Source: Deltaproteobacteria bacterium (GTDB lineage Bacteria > Bdellovibrionota > UBA1018). Taken from it: a DNA stretch of 45,581 nt. Each line of letters begins with the position of its first letter. The first letter of the stretch is position 1. The translations under genes and the position numbers were made by a program. Below the pieces are notes generated by a model. The model was not told the DNA's origin. It saw nothing but the letters and a program-made list of their open reading frames with translations, and ran no database searches. The stretch covers positions 1 to 45,581 of the forward strand of contig JABDFB010000006.1 of the NCBI GenBank assembly GCA_013286765.1, written 5' to 3'. Of the stretch, positions 9,601-19,095 are shown piece after piece.

Positions 9601-10059
9601 TTACTCACCTATTTGCAGTACTTTGGCTCCGCTTACTTCAGTCCCATCGGAAACGTAACCTACTGCGTTCTTGTTGTTGATGACATATTTGATAACTGCC
9701 TGATCTGTCTTCAATTCGGGCGGTGGTAGTTCTCTTCCAGAGAAGATCATCTGTTGCCAATAGTTCTTAACTGCATCAACGGAGCGGTCCAAGACTTCGT
9801 CTGAAAAATCCTTACGAGTAGGCGATTCCATCGGCAAATCCACTGGAATTGCTGGTTCCCCATCTTTCCACTGACTGGATTTCTTTAGGAATAGGTCAGA
9901 TAGAAATTTCCGGTCTATTTTCCTAGTCGGATTCTCTGAATTTATCACGATCTTGAATTTCCATTTTTCCCCTGAGAACGCCGGATTGAGTGAGACCCCA
10001 ATTGAGAATAAGGTAGTTAAAAAAATAGTACGTTTCATATTATGTTTTAGTCTATCCAT
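9601..10059 (-). CDS. small secreted PBP-like (phosphate-binding-protein-type) protein, copy 2
   Basis: 152 residues, clearly the paralogue of the protein at 7720-8172: same MDRL start 5 bases after the porin stop, a signal peptide ending NPAFSG, then KFKIVINSENPTRK, FLKKSSQWKDG, VDLPMESPTRKDF and NKNAVGYVSDG. The differences are mainly conservative. The size fits the short PBP-like family rather than full-length PstS. It ends in GE with a TGA or TAA-type stop region about 240 bases before porin copy 1. In contrast to copy 1 it is not directly followed by a kinase gene. It probably binds a small anion in the periplasm (family-based inference); the exact ligand is unknown. Confidence 0.8.
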   Translation of the reverse strand: MDRLKHNMKRTIFLTTLFSIGVSLNPAFSGEKWKFKIVINSENPTRKIDRKFLSDLFLKKSSQWKDGEPAIPVDLPMESPTRKDFSDEVLDRSVDAVKNYWQQMIFSGRELPPPELKTDQAVIKYVINNKNAVGYVSDGTEVSGAKVLQIGE

Positions 10060-10064
10060 AAAGT

Positions 10065-11258
10065 TTAGAAGTACCCTGTTGCTCTAAGAAGGAACGACCC
10101 CCAGTTGGGTTGCATGGCACCTATAGCCTGTCCATTGTTGAGTGCTGAACTGAGACCCACCGTCCCATTAACGTAGTGTCCTTCGGCTTTCAAAATCCAA
10201 TTTTGCGTGAGGTCAAAACGTAGAGCTAATGCCAGATCTTTACTATGATTTTCTGGTAAGGTGCGATCAATACCAACACCATTAAAAAGATATGAGTAAT
10301 AGATTTCGGGTTGAAACCAACTGGTGAATCTGTATGCGACCATTGCATACATTCTTTCAGAGACGACGGCCAAATTGAAATCGATTGGTGTAAAGACCAA
10401 GAGCCTTTCGTTCCATTTACTGTACTCGGCAGCAATGAGAAGATTGTCATGATTATATTCAACGGATCCAACCCAAATCAGGGCAGGAATGCTGTCGAGG
10501 CTCGTGCCTCTGAGTATACCAGAGGGAAGGGCGGCATTAAAATCCAGACGGAGTGATTGCAAACTTACGCCAGTTCTTAGTCCTGCAACGGGAGTTTCCC
10601 ACATAAGCCTGCCACCAAATAAATAGGGTACATTGATGTTTGAAAATGTAGAGGAGGTAGAGCTTACAGTGATGGCGTCTAGGAAAATAGTTCCAGCATA
10701 GAGACGCAGTTCTAGCGCTCCGAAATCGTCTATATTTTGATATCCGTATAGTTCAAAGCCATTTTGCGCTAAGAGAAAATCGCGATTAGCTGCTGGATAG
10801 ATGGATTGAGGCATGAGTATGTTCGCTCGGGCTGAATCTGTGTCGTTGATCTCGTTGTAGAGTCCAAAAGGAATTTTAGTTCGCCCTATTCGCATTCCAT
10901 AATTATTTAAGAATCGATAATTAAGGTAAAACCAATCCACCTTTGCATCGAAGTCTCCAGTTGACCCAAGTCGTCGCGTGAATAGTTGAATGCCGGTACT
11001 CACTTGATCCGATAACTTTTTCGTAAAGTTCAGTCCTACCTCAGTTAAATCAAAACTTCCGTGTTTTGCGCTGAGAGAGAAGAGATTATTACTAATACTA
11101 TAAATGAACCCCTGACTCGCAAATCCATGTATTTTGACGGCGTACTCGTCATTTGAATCTTCACCTGCGTTCGTAATCGATGGAGTGAAACTCAAACAGA
11201 GAAAAGCAAAAAGTACTAGTTGAAGAACGAATTTTATGTTCCATCTAAAGATTTGCAT
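10065..11258 (-). CDS. outer-membrane porin-like beta-barrel, copy 2
   Basis: 397 residues. The signal peptide is shaped by LQLVLFAFLCLSF and ends near ITNAG-ED. Barrel-type sequence follows and the protein ends with LLRATGYF, as copy 1 does. The first 150 mature residues are nearly the same as in copy 1 (HGSFDLTEVGLNFTKKLSD, GRTKIPFGLYNEINDTDSA), and the two diverge more in the middle (loops), as expected for surface-exposed porin loops after duplication. The only ATG at the N-terminus is at 11258, with AGGA 10 bases upstream, which supports the equivalent start in copy 1. It forms a two-gene unit with the PBP-like gene downstream. Confidence 0.82.
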   Translation of the reverse strand: MQIFRWNIKFVLQLVLFAFLCLSFTPSITNAGEDSNDEYAVKIHGFASQGFIYSISNNLFSLSAKHGSFDLTEVGLNFTKKLSDQVSTGIQLFTRRLGSTGDFDAKVDWFYLNYRFLNNYGMRIGRTKIPFGLYNEINDTDSARANILMPQSIYPAANRDFLLAQNGFELYGYQNIDDFGALELRLYAGTIFLDAITVSSTSSTFSNINVPYLFGGRLMWETPVAGLRTGVSLQSLRLDFNAALPSGILRGTSLDSIPALIWVGSVEYNHDNLLIAAEYSKWNERLLVFTPIDFNLAVVSERMYAMVAYRFTSWFQPEIYYSYLFNGVGIDRTLPENHSKDLALALRFDLTQNWILKAEGHYVNGTVGLSSALNNGQAIGAMQPNWGSFLLRATGYF

Positions 11259-11266
11259 TGTAGAGC

Positions 11267-11435
11267 AATCCTAACATCATAATTTGGGACGTCAAATAAA
11301 CTTCGCAGAGTGATTGGTTTGTCAAAGAAAGGAATGCTAAAAATAAAAGCGAACGACTTGTTCCTTAAGGAGAATAAATTATATTTTGACTATGAGCTGA
11401 ATTACGACAGGTCTCGTAATCAGACCGGACGAGTC
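11267..11435 (-). promoter_or_regulatory. conserved upstream region of porin copy 2
   Basis: It shares with the copy 1 leader the start-proximal block (minus strand TTGACGTC, then AAATTATGATG and AGGA) and the distal block containing TATAAT (11378-11383). An imperfect inverted repeat GTCTCGT (11411-11417) / ACGAGTC (11429-11435) sits 27 bases upstream of the TATAAT, close to the position of the copy 1 repeat. The region also follows the end of the hybrid kinase gene at 11455, so a terminator role for the repeat is possible, though no T-run follows. Confidence 0.45.
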
Positions 11436-11454
11436 ACTGTAAATAGACTTCAAT

Positions 11455-13686
11455 TTATTTTTTTGCATGTCGTGCTTGAACCTTATTCTTATTCGGTTTA
11501 AGCCATTTATCCAGAATCGCTATCAGATCCTCAATAAGAATAGGTTTAGATAGGTAATCGTCCATGCCTGCATCTATGCACTTTTGACGATCTTCTTTTG
11601 AGGCTTCGGCAGTGAGTGCAATAATGGAGGCCCGCTTTGTTTCAGATTTACGTATTATTTGGGTTGCTTGGTAACCATCCATCTCTGGCATCTGGCAATC
11701 CATAAATATGACGTCATAGGGGATCCGAGCTGCGGCTTCGACTGCTTCAACTCCGTTTGCGACGGCATCTGCTGCGTAGCCCTGATTTTCCAGAATTTTT
11801 AGCGCTACCTTCTGATTAATTTGGTTATCTTCGACGACAAGAATGCGGATCCCTTTGGAAATGGAAACCACAGCAGACTTACGGGGTTTATTGCTCTTTC
11901 CTAACAATTCATCACGGTTCCCTACTAATAATAAATTGAGACTATTGAAAAGTCGAGAAGGACGCAACGGTTTCTCCAATATAGCAGCAAACTCTTGATG
12001 GGAACTGCGTACCGTCGCACCAGGACTAGAATTAGTAGCATCACTTGAAAGATCAGCGCTGAGGCTGGCGGTATGACCGATGCTGGGGCTCAAGAGGACG
12101 ACGGGGATGCTCTGTCCGCCATTTTTCGATTTGATCTTCTGACAAAAAGCGGAGGCATTCATGTCACTCATCTGAATTCCGGTAATTACTATTGCAAAAG
12201 GCTGCTTTTCTCTGAAAGCCTCATCAATTAGTTCAAGTGCTTTTTTCCCATTTTCCGCAACAGAGGGAGTCATCTTCCAAGAGGCGAGGTGGGCAGCAAT
12301 AAATTTTCGGACAACATAATTGTCTTCAACCACCAGAACACGTCGGTTAGCCAACTCGTCCCCATTTGATTTTTGTGGCTTGGTTTGATCCGATTTTTTC
12401 AGTTTAAAACGTGTAGTAAATGTGAAAGTGGATCCTTTTCCCGGCTCACTTTCCACCTGTATAGAGCCGCCCATTCTTTCTACGAGGTCTTTGGAGATTG
12501 CTAATCCAAGTCCTGTTCCTCCATATTTATGAGTTATCTGCGCATCGGCTTGATTAAAGGGTTGAAATAGCGAAGAGATGGTCTTTTGGCTCATTCCGAT
12601 ACCGGTGTCTTTAATACTAAATGAAATACCGAAATCGCCCTTTGTACCGGTTTCGAAGGGTTTTGCTTGAATCAGAATTTCGCCTTTTTCGGTAAATTTT
12701 GAGGCATTGCCGATGAGATTCATTATTACCTGTCGCAGTCGCCCTGGATCTCCGTGAAGCGTATCAGGAACATCTTTGTCGACTATATAAACTAATTCTA
12801 GTCCTTTTGCCTGAATTCCAGCGCCCAAGAGTTCCGCAACCTCTTCTAAAATGGTACGGGGTGAGAATGGTATAGACTCAAACGTCAGTTTACCTGCCTG
12901 AATTTTTGAATAGTCAAGAATATCATTAATCAGTGTAAGTAATATCACGCCCGACGTATGGATAGTCTCCATGTAGTCTTTTTGAGAGTCGGTGAGGCCG
13001 GTCTGCAGCATGAGCCTGGCCATTCCTATCACTCCGTTCATCGGAGTGCGAATTTCATGACTCATTGCTGCGAGAAAAGCGGATTTCGCGCGTGTTCCGG
13101 CCAGCGCATCTTCTCGAGCCTCGATCAGTTCTGAAATTTTTGCTTTTAACTCGTTTTGGGCTTTAATGAGTTCACTATTTTTTTGTACTGTTGCCTCGAA
13201 CGTTGACAGTAGAAGATTCAGAATTTGTGCTCGATCTGATTGGATGCGGTATTTATTCCCGCAATAAACAACTTCTACTCCATCTTCGCGTTCGTCGCTT
13301 ACGAGATTCTGATTTGAAAGCGCCCAACTAACTCTTGAAAGCAGTAGCCCGACTTCATAGGGTTTTGTAATAAAATAGTCTGCACCGCATTCAAGACCTT
13401 TAATCACGTCCATCATTTCAGAAAATGATGTCAAAAGAATCACAGGAATTTTGCTCCACTGCTCATGGGCTTTTACACGCTTACAGAATTCGTACCCGTC
13501 CATCTCGGGCATATTGATATCTGAGATAATTAAATTGGGTCGAACCGCAGCTACCTGCTCCAAGCCTTGGACGCCGTCGCGTGCAAGAAAAACTTCATAA
13601 GTACTTCCAAGGTTGAATTTAATAAATTCCGCCTGAGTAGCGCTATCTTCGACCACCAAAATTTTTTTCGCGTTTCCCGTTCTCAT
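11455..13686 (-). CDS. response regulator/hybrid histidine kinase (REC-HisKA-HATPase-REC-REC), output of the Wsp-like cluster
   Basis: 743 residues, soluble. Receiver 1 (about 8-125) has Asp56 in [13 protein letters not shown] linker helix region (about 150-195) leads to the H-box [15 protein letters not shown] (His210) and an HATPase domain with GTGLGLAIS. Receiver 2 (about 452-575) has Gly at the phospho-Asp position ([11 protein letters not shown]), so it cannot be phosphorylated in the usual way. Receiver 3 (about 610-735) is intact, with Asp663 in [13 protein letters not shown]. It is the last gene of the chemosensory operon, 27 bases after the chemoreceptor gene, and takes the place that the WspR diguanylate cyclase has in Wsp clusters. 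CheA could phosphorylate receiver 1 (inference). No clear Shine-Dalgarno precedes the ATG. Confidence 0.92.
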   Translation of the reverse strand: MRTGNAKKILVVEDSATQAEFIKFNLGSTYEVFLARDGVQGLEQVAAVRPNLIISDINMPEMDGYEFCKRVKAHEQWSKIPVILLTSFSEMMDVIKGLECGADYFITKPYEVGLLLSRVSWALSNQNLVSDEREDGVEVVYCGNKYRIQSDRAQILNLLLSTFEATVQKNSELIKAQNELKAKISELIEAREDALAGTRAKSAFLAAMSHEIRTPMNGVIGMARLMLQTGLTDSQKDYMETIHTSGVILLTLINDILDYSKIQAGKLTFESIPFSPRTILEEVAELLGAGIQAKGLELVYIVDKDVPDTLHGDPGRLRQVIMNLIGNASKFTEKGEILIQAKPFETGTKGDFGISFSIKDTGIGMSQKTISSLFQPFNQADAQITHKYGGTGLGLAISKDLVERMGGSIQVESEPGKGSTFTFTTRFKLKKSDQTKPQKSNGDELANRRVLVVEDNYVVRKFIAAHLASWKMTPSVAENGKKALELIDEAFREKQPFAIVITGIQMSDMNASAFCQKIKSKNGGQSIPVVLLSPSIGHTASLSADLSSDATNSSPGATVRSSHQEFAAILEKPLRPSRLFNSLNLLLVGNRDELLGKSNKPRKSAVVSISKGIRILVVEDNQINQKVALKILENQGYAADAVANGVEAVEAAARIPYDVIFMDCQMPEMDGYQATQIIRKSETKRASIIALTAEASKEDRQKCIDAGMDDYLSKPILIEDLIAILDKWLKPNKNKVQARHAKK

Positions 13687-13713
13687 CGTGTAGCCATTCA
13701 GTTACTTAGCCAA

Positions 13714-15165
13714 TTAGTCAGCTAATAAATCTTTAAGGTTGGAACTGAGCTTTGTTAAATTCAACGTGGCTATTTCCACCTGTTTGGTTCCTGCTACGTT
13801 TTGACTGGTTGCTTGTTTAATATTTTCCATAGCCATTGCTACCTGATCGATTCCAATCGTTTGCTGCTGGCCCGATGCTGCAATTTGGATCACAGCCTGC
13901 GCTGCCTCAGAAATGCTATCTGATAGAGTACGGATAGCCTCCCCGGAAGCCAGTGCTTGTCGCATCCCCGCTTCCACGACCTTATTGCCCTGTTCGGCTG
14001 ACATCACCACCGCGCCTGTCGCTTTTTGAATTTCATTTAAGAGAGTCCGTACCCGGATAGTGGATTGCTTTGATTGTTCTGCAAGAGCTTTTACCTCCTG
14101 AGCGACCACAGCAAAACCCCGGCCTTGTTCCCCAGCCTTTGCGGCTTCGATTGCGGCATTTACGGAAAGTAAATTTGTTTGTTCCGCTAGATCGCCAACC
14201 GTGGCAATAACTTCTCCAATGGCCTGGCCCTGCTCATTTAGCTTCATGATATTCTCGCCGATCGAGTCCATCTGTTTTTTTATTTCATTCATTCCTTGAA
14301 TAGTAACATCGACTGACTTTCTTCCACTGACAGCAACCTCAGTTGCTTTCTTTGCCGTCTCAGAAACGCTTTTTGCTTTTTGACTTGTGACTTGGGTGGT
14401 CTGTTTAACTTCTTCTACAGTAACCGTAGTTTGACTGACTGCTGTAGCTGTTTCATTGGCACCAGCAGACATTTGACTGACCGATGCTAAAATTTCGCTT
14501 GATGAACTGTTCAGAACGTTGGTGGTCTCTTCAATCGGGCTAATTACTCTTCTTACACTAAAACCATAGAGTGCAAGTAGGCCACCCAAGCCAAAGAGAA
14601 GACCTGTCAGTAGAATAACGTAGATTGTCCGAGAGGCTTGAATCTCTTGCGTTTGACGTTGATCCAAGAGATCGCGTTCTTCCGATTCCATTTCGGTGGC
14701 GATTTTCCGAATTTCGTCCATGAATAGCTTACCTTTATTAGAGCGGACAAGTTTAAGCGCATTTTCGAGACCCGATTTTCGAAGTTCGATCGTCTCCTTA
14801 AGTTCTCCTATTTTTTCTTGGATGAGCGGCTCCATTTGATCTAGTCGCTGCTGCTGATGAGAATTATCGCTAGTCAGGCGCCGCAGTTCTCGAACGACTT
14901 GATCAATTCGGTGCAATGAATTGTTATAAGGCTGAAGATAATTGTCATCAGCAACAAGAAGATATCCCCGTTGTCCTGTTTCCAAGTTAGTCATTTGTAG
15001 CAATACTGCTTCGATTGTTTGAAGCACCTGGTGCGAGTGATCCACTTCTTTCATCGTTTCGATGAATTTTGCGGTGCCAGCATAGCTTATGATGACTACA
15101 ACAGATAACAAAAGACCGATTAATCCTAATGAAATACTTACCCATTTTCTTAAGGAAATTCGCAT
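13714..15165 (-). CDS. methyl-accepting chemotaxis protein with CHASE3-type sensor
   Basis: I use the ATG at 15165 (483 residues) because GGGGGA lies 5-6 bases upstream; the longer ATG at 15186 has no such site. TM1 is near residues 8-29. The periplasmic helical sensor ([17 protein letters not shown]) is typical of CHASE3. TM2 lies around [21 protein letters not shown]. The cytoplasmic hairpin tip is intact ([20 protein letters not shown]). There is no obvious HAMP and no C-terminal CheR-docking pentapeptide (it ends SNLKDLLAD). It is the only chemoreceptor in the window and lies inside the CheW/CheR/CheA/CheB operon, so it is the likely input of that system, corresponding to WspA. Confidence 0.93.
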   Translation of the reverse strand: MRISLRKWVSISLGLIGLLLSVVVIISYAGTAKFIETMKEVDHSHQVLQTIEAVLLQMTNLETGQRGYLLVADDNYLQPYNNSLHRIDQVVRELRRLTSDNSHQQQRLDQMEPLIQEKIGELKETIELRKSGLENALKLVRSNKGKLFMDEIRKIATEMESEERDLLDQRQTQEIQASRTIYVILLTGLLFGLGGLLALYGFSVRRVISPIEETTNVLNSSSSEILASVSQMSAGANETATAVSQTTVTVEEVKQTTQVTSQKAKSVSETAKKATEVAVSGRKSVDVTIQGMNEIKKQMDSIGENIMKLNEQGQAIGEVIATVGDLAEQTNLLSVNAAIEAAKAGEQGRGFAVVAQEVKALAEQSKQSTIRVRTLLNEIQKATGAVVMSAEQGNKVVEAGMRQALASGEAIRTLSDSISEAAQAVIQIAASGQQQTIGIDQVAMAMENIKQATSQNVAGTKQVEIATLNLTKLSSNLKDLLAD

Positions 15166-15196
15166 TTCATCCCCCTTAGACAGCATGCGCCACTTA

Positions 15197-16291
15197 TCAG
15201 ATCATTTTACTCTTTTTCGTTTGGTTGACACAATATTTTAATATCTCCGCAATTCCATCGGGAGGAAGGACGTAATTCGCTGCTCCAAGTTTAATGGCTT
15301 CCCCTGGCATTCCAAAAACTGCCGATGTATCCTGATTTTGAACAATGGTGACTGCACCCTTCTCTTTCATTTCTTTTAATTCCTCAGCACCATCTTTTCC
15401 CATTCCAGTCAGAAGAATTCCTACCGAATTTTGACGAAATATTGCCGAAACGGATCGAAAAAGGAACGAAACCGAAGGACAGATGCCTTCCTTTTGGGGG
15501 TTTTGTTTGAGACAAATAAATCCTGTGCTGTCTACTCCAAGGTGGTAACCGTCTGGTGCTAAATAGACGTGTCCTGGTCGGAGTCTTTCCCCATTTTTTG
15601 CGATGTGAACATCCAGTTGACACGTTTTACTCAGCCACTCGCAAAATCCTTCCACAAACCCTCCCAACATGTGTTGAACAACGAGTATGGGGACCGGAAA
15701 ATCGGAAGGAAGCGCAGATAGGATGGTCTTTAATACCGGGGGACCTCCTGTAGAGGCGCCTATCGCCACTATCTTGATGTCTCTCGGATGCCCATTAATC
15801 GCAGGTGAAGGACTCTTCGCAGAATTCATCCAGTCTGCACCCCAACGTCTGACGACTTTAATTTCTGAAATAAGTTTAACGGTTTGGATGAGTTCCGCTG
15901 CTGTTTTTTCAAATTGCGAATGACCGATGCCTTTCGGTCTTTCCATTACACTAATAGCCCCTGCCTGAATTGCATCAAAAGCGACATCCCTTTCTTCTGT
16001 ATTTAAACTACCACTAACGATGACAATAGGGGTCGGATGTGTACTCATAATCGCTCGAGTAGCTTCAATTCCTCCGAGCTTTGGCATGTGAATATCCATA
16101 GTAATAACGTCCGGCCTATTTTCGCTGACCGCCTCAATAGCTTCTTCCCCATTTTTTGCCACGGCTACTACACGAATGTGGGGATCAGAAGAAAGAATGT
16201 GAATAAGGAGTTGTTGGACGGTAGATTGATCCTCAACAATGAGGACTCTGATGGGATTGCGAAAGTTGTGGCCTGTCGGGCAGTCTGTCAT
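15197..16291 (-). CDS. cheB: CheB chemotaxis protein-glutamate methylesterase (REC-CheB)
   Basis: 364 residues with the classical layout. The receiver (about 14-130) has Asp66 in [12 protein letters not shown]. After a linker, the esterase domain has Ser180 in [10 protein letters not shown], His207 in LVVQHMLGG and Asp300 in [12 protein letters not shown]. Its length and domain order are those of normal CheB and of WspF. Its start overlaps the CheA stop (ATGA), so translation is coupled. CheA very likely phosphorylates it to relieve inhibition, and it removes methyl groups (or deamidates) from the receptor encoded next. A distance of 31 bases separates it from that receptor gene. Confidence 0.95.
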   Translation of the reverse strand: MTDCPTGHNFRNPIRVLIVEDQSTVQQLLIHILSSDPHIRVVAVAKNGEEAIEAVSENRPDVITMDIHMPKLGGIEATRAIMSTHPTPIVIVSGSLNTEERDVAFDAIQAGAISVMERPKGIGHSQFEKTAAELIQTVKLISEIKVVRRWGADWMNSAKSPSPAINGHPRDIKIVAIGASTGGPPVLKTILSALPSDFPVPILVVQHMLGGFVEGFCEWLSKTCQLDVHIAKNGERLRPGHVYLAPDGYHLGVDSTGFICLKQNPQKEGICPSVSFLFRSVSAIFRQNSVGILLTGMGKDGAEELKEMKEKGAVTIVQNQDTSAVFGMPGEAIKLGAANYVLPPDGIAEILKYCVNQTKKSKMI

Positions 16292-18561
16292 GCGGCCAGC
16301 CTTCGAATGATCTCCAACAAATTCGTCTGATCAAAGCGGCTTTTCACAATATAAGCATTGGCTCCTACCTCAATGCCTTTTTCTTTGGTTTCACGTGCCT
16401 CATTTGCAGTGACGAGAATAACCGGCAGTTCACTTAAGTGTTTGTCCGCGCGGATCTTCGCAGTCAAGTCGAGCCCATTCATCCCTGGCATATCAATGTC
16501 AGAGACTACTAAGTCAAAATTCTCAGTGCGCAAAGCCGAGAAGGCTTCCAATCCGTCCTTCGCTGTTTTTACCATGTACCCCTCTGATTCGAGAATGTTC
16601 TTAAGAAGAGTACGTGATGTCACGTTATCTTCCACAACCAATATCGATTTAATTTTTGTTCCTTCGTCTGAAATACCACCGCCACCATTATCAACAATAT
16701 TGCCGGATGAGGCTTCGGATACCCCGACCATGAGATCGTTTACATTGAGAATAGGTACGACTTGTCCATCTCCCAAAATCGTGGCGCCGGCGATATTTCG
16801 TACCCGCTTGAGCTGAGGCCCCAATTTTTTCACTAGAATATCCTGATCGTTCCAAATACGATCAACTAGAAATGCGACGCGTTTTTCTCCCACTTTGGAT
16901 ATTACCATAGGAAAATACTGGTTACTTTCGGAAAAAGACTGACCCTGGCGGACTGTAGGTTTTTTTTGGGGTATTTTTAAAGATGCGGACAACGAAGCCA
17001 AGGAAATTGTCCGATTTTCAAAGACGATGGTGTCCTTACCTTCTACTGTTTTTATGTCGCTCTCCTTTTGTCGATATACTCGTTCGATATTTGCAGCGGG
17101 AAAAACAAATTTTTGATCAGCCACGTCTACCAAAACGCCTCTAAAAGTCGAAAATGATAAAGGCAGCTGAATTCTAAAACTAGTTCCCTGATCCGGGGTG
17201 GTTTCGACTTTAATTGTTCCACCTAAAGCGTCTATTTTTTCTTGCACAATGGCCAACCCGAGACCTCGGCCCGATAGTTCTGTAATAAGAGGAGCCGTTG
17301 ATATTCCGGATTTAAACATCAGCTGAATCGCCTGTTCAGCGTTAATTTGATTAATCTGTTCTTTCGAGATCAAACCCGTCTTGTACGCGCTAGTTGCAAC
17401 CCGCAGAGGAACAATACCTGCTCCATCGTCTTTAATTAAAAATTCAACAGCATCTTCATTCTTTGGTGAGACGGTTATTTTTATGGTTCCAATAGCTGGT
17501 TTCCCTTTTTTGAGTCGGATCCCCTCCGGTTCAATACCGTGGTCAGCGGCGTTTCTCAGGAGATGAATGAACGAATCTTTAACCTCTTCTAAAATTCGGC
17601 GATCAATCTCAATATCGCCTCCTTCGATAATGACATCGATCTTCTTTCCCAAGTCATGAGACAAATCCCGGACTAGTTTCGGAAAGATTTCGAGCAGGGA
17701 AGAGCATGGGCACATAACGGCTTTCCGCATATCGTCAAGAAGTGTATTCAACATGGTTCGGCAGGAGCGATATTCACCTTCCGTTGCCTTACGCAGGCGT
17801 GAAACTCTGTCCTGGACCGCTTTTTCGGTTTCCCTAGATTTTAGAAGCTCTTCAAGTTCGCGCAACTCTAGCGCCCGCTGTTGAATGCCAAGACCAATTG
17901 CGCGCATTTCTTCTGCCTGAAGGAGAATCGACAGAAGCCGACTTACTGCAATGCGAACGGTCTTGGAGCTGTGTTCTGGCATTTCAACATGCTTTTGCGG
18001 AGTATTTCTACTGTCGTTGTTGTTGCCGCTGTTTCCACCGGCTACGGTTATTAATCGTACTTTCTCGGTTGTTTTATCGCGTGCTTTTTCAAGTTTTTGG
18101 CGAATTTTGTGGTCTGCCTGATGGCCAGGGCCTTGATCCGATATTTCAGAGCTAGTTAAGCGTGTTATTAGGTTAAGAATTTCAAGATGGTCCTTGGATC
18201 CTTCCCTTTCATCCTTTACGGGGTTAGCAACCGTCTGATTTATTTGTTCTAGGTAAGATAGCGTCTTATAGAGAATATCGTAACTATTTGAGGAAAGATT
18301 CAATTTATCACTTTTAATAGCTATAAAGACGCTTTCCAGGGCCTGGCAGATGGACTCGATGCGCGCTTCGTTTATGGTATTGGCGGCACCTTTAAGGCTA
18401 TGAAGTTCCCGGAGAATGATTTCAAGAACAGGCGTTGCAGAGTTCTTGTCTCCTTTTTCTAGATTCATTAAAGAGGATGTGATTTTTTTTAAGTGCTCTT
18501 CAGCTTCTTCTTGAAAGGTTCCTAGCAGTTTTGCAAGTATTCTATCATCCACATTTTTCAT
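16288..18561 (-). CDS. cheA: CheA-type hybrid histidine kinase (HPt-HATPase-CheW-REC)
   Basis: 757 residues. The HPt domain has His54 in LRELHSLKGAANT. A region rich in charged residues (about 110-200) follows. The dimerisation and HATPase domains have HLLRNAADHGIEPEG and GRGLGLAIVQEK. A CheW-like regulatory domain sits at about 475-625 (FRGVLVDVADQKFVFPAA). A C-terminal receiver (about 636-757) has Asp688 in VVSDIDMPGMNG. The CheA-REC fusion is characteristic of ACF/Wsp-class systems (WspE). The P2 CheY-binding domain is not evident. It starts 6 bases after the CheW stop and its own stop overlaps cheB. It is the central kinase of block A; phosphate targets are probably its own receiver, CheB and the receiver of the downstream hybrid kinase. 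Confidence 0.95.
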   Translation of the reverse strand: MKNVDDRILAKLLGTFQEEAEEHLKKITSSLMNLEKGDKNSATPVLEIILRELHSLKGAANTINEARIESICQALESVFIAIKSDKLNLSSNSYDILYKTLSYLEQINQTVANPVKDEREGSKDHLEILNLITRLTSSEISDQGPGHQADHKIRQKLEKARDKTTEKVRLITVAGGNSGNNNDSRNTPQKHVEMPEHSSKTVRIAVSRLLSILLQAEEMRAIGLGIQQRALELRELEELLKSRETEKAVQDRVSRLRKATEGEYRSCRTMLNTLLDDMRKAVMCPCSSLLEIFPKLVRDLSHDLGKKIDVIIEGGDIEIDRRILEEVKDSFIHLLRNAADHGIEPEGIRLKKGKPAIGTIKITVSPKNEDAVEFLIKDDGAGIVPLRVATSAYKTGLISKEQINQINAEQAIQLMFKSGISTAPLITELSGRGLGLAIVQEKIDALGGTIKVETTPDQGTSFRIQLPLSFSTFRGVLVDVADQKFVFPAANIERVYRQKESDIKTVEGKDTIVFENRTISLASLSASLKIPQKKPTVRQGQSFSESNQYFPMVISKVGEKRVAFLVDRIWNDQDILVKKLGPQLKRVRNIAGATILGDGQVVPILNVNDLMVGVSEASSGNIVDNGGGGISDEGTKIKSILVVEDNVTSRTLLKNILESEGYMVKTAKDGLEAFSALRTENFDLVVSDIDMPGMNGLDLTAKIRADKHLSELPVILVTANEARETKEKGIEVGANAYIVKSRFDQTNLLEIIRRLAA

Positions 18562-18567
18562 ACTTTT

Positions 18568-19095
18568 TCATCCACCGACAATAATGTCTTTATTTCTAAG
18601 TAGTTTTTCCAAATTGAGAATAGTAATGCGGTCTTGTGTTACACCGGAGAGAAACTCACTCTGTCTTCCGGTTAAGGAAGGTAATGAGGTTTCAAGCTCC
18701 GTTGTTTTAATTCTTTTGATCCCGAATACCGAATCGACGAGAATACCGAGTTCGAGCCCTTCTGTTCGCGCCACGATTACCTTCCGATTCGTGTCATCGG
18801 AAGAAGACCCATTTGTCAATGGCAGTTCGAGAAATCTACTCAAATCAAAAATGGAGAGAATTTGACCACGTAGATTCATTATGCCGAGAATAAATGGAGG
18901 CGTACCCGGCAACGACGTATACATTCGAAGGGGATGAACCTCATTAGTATTCTTTGTTTCGAAGCCGTACCGTTCGTTTCCAAGTGCAAATTCCAGGACC
19001 TCGATGGTTTGATCCGCGCCTATATCCTCTGAGCGGGGCGTTTTTGCTAGCGCTAAGGCTCTAGCTCTCAAAATATCCTTCTTTTTATCGTCCAA
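18568..19095 (-). CDS. cheW: CheW-type scaffold protein (second CheW)
   Basis: The long open frame could start at an ATG at 19167, but that would overlap cheR by 83 bases. The TTG at 19095, preceded by AGGCGGG and overlapping the cheR stop by 11 bases, gives a 175-residue protein and is my choice; the start is uncertain. The CheW fold is clear: VLEFALGNERYGFE, IMNLRGQILSIFDL, VDSVFGIKRIKTTE. An N-terminal charged helix of about 30 residues precedes the domain, which is longer than in minimal CheW. It couples a receptor to CheA. Two CheW genes flanking a TPR-CheR gene is the wspB-wspC-wspD order. Confidence 0.88.
   Translation of the reverse strand: MDDKKKDILRARALALAKTPRSEDIGADQTIEVLEFALGNERYGFETKNTNEVHPLRMYTSLPGTPPFILGIMNLRGQILSIFDLSRFLELPLTNGSSSDDTNRKVIVARTEGLELGILVDSVFGIKRIKTTELETSLPSLTGRQSEFLSGVTQDRITILNLEKLLRNKDIIVGG

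Noticed and set aside
11310..11501. Plus-strand 63-codon ORF between the hybrid kinase and porin copy 2
   Set aside because: No good ribosome site, no family resemblance, and it lies over the conserved porin promoter region and the end of the kinase gene.
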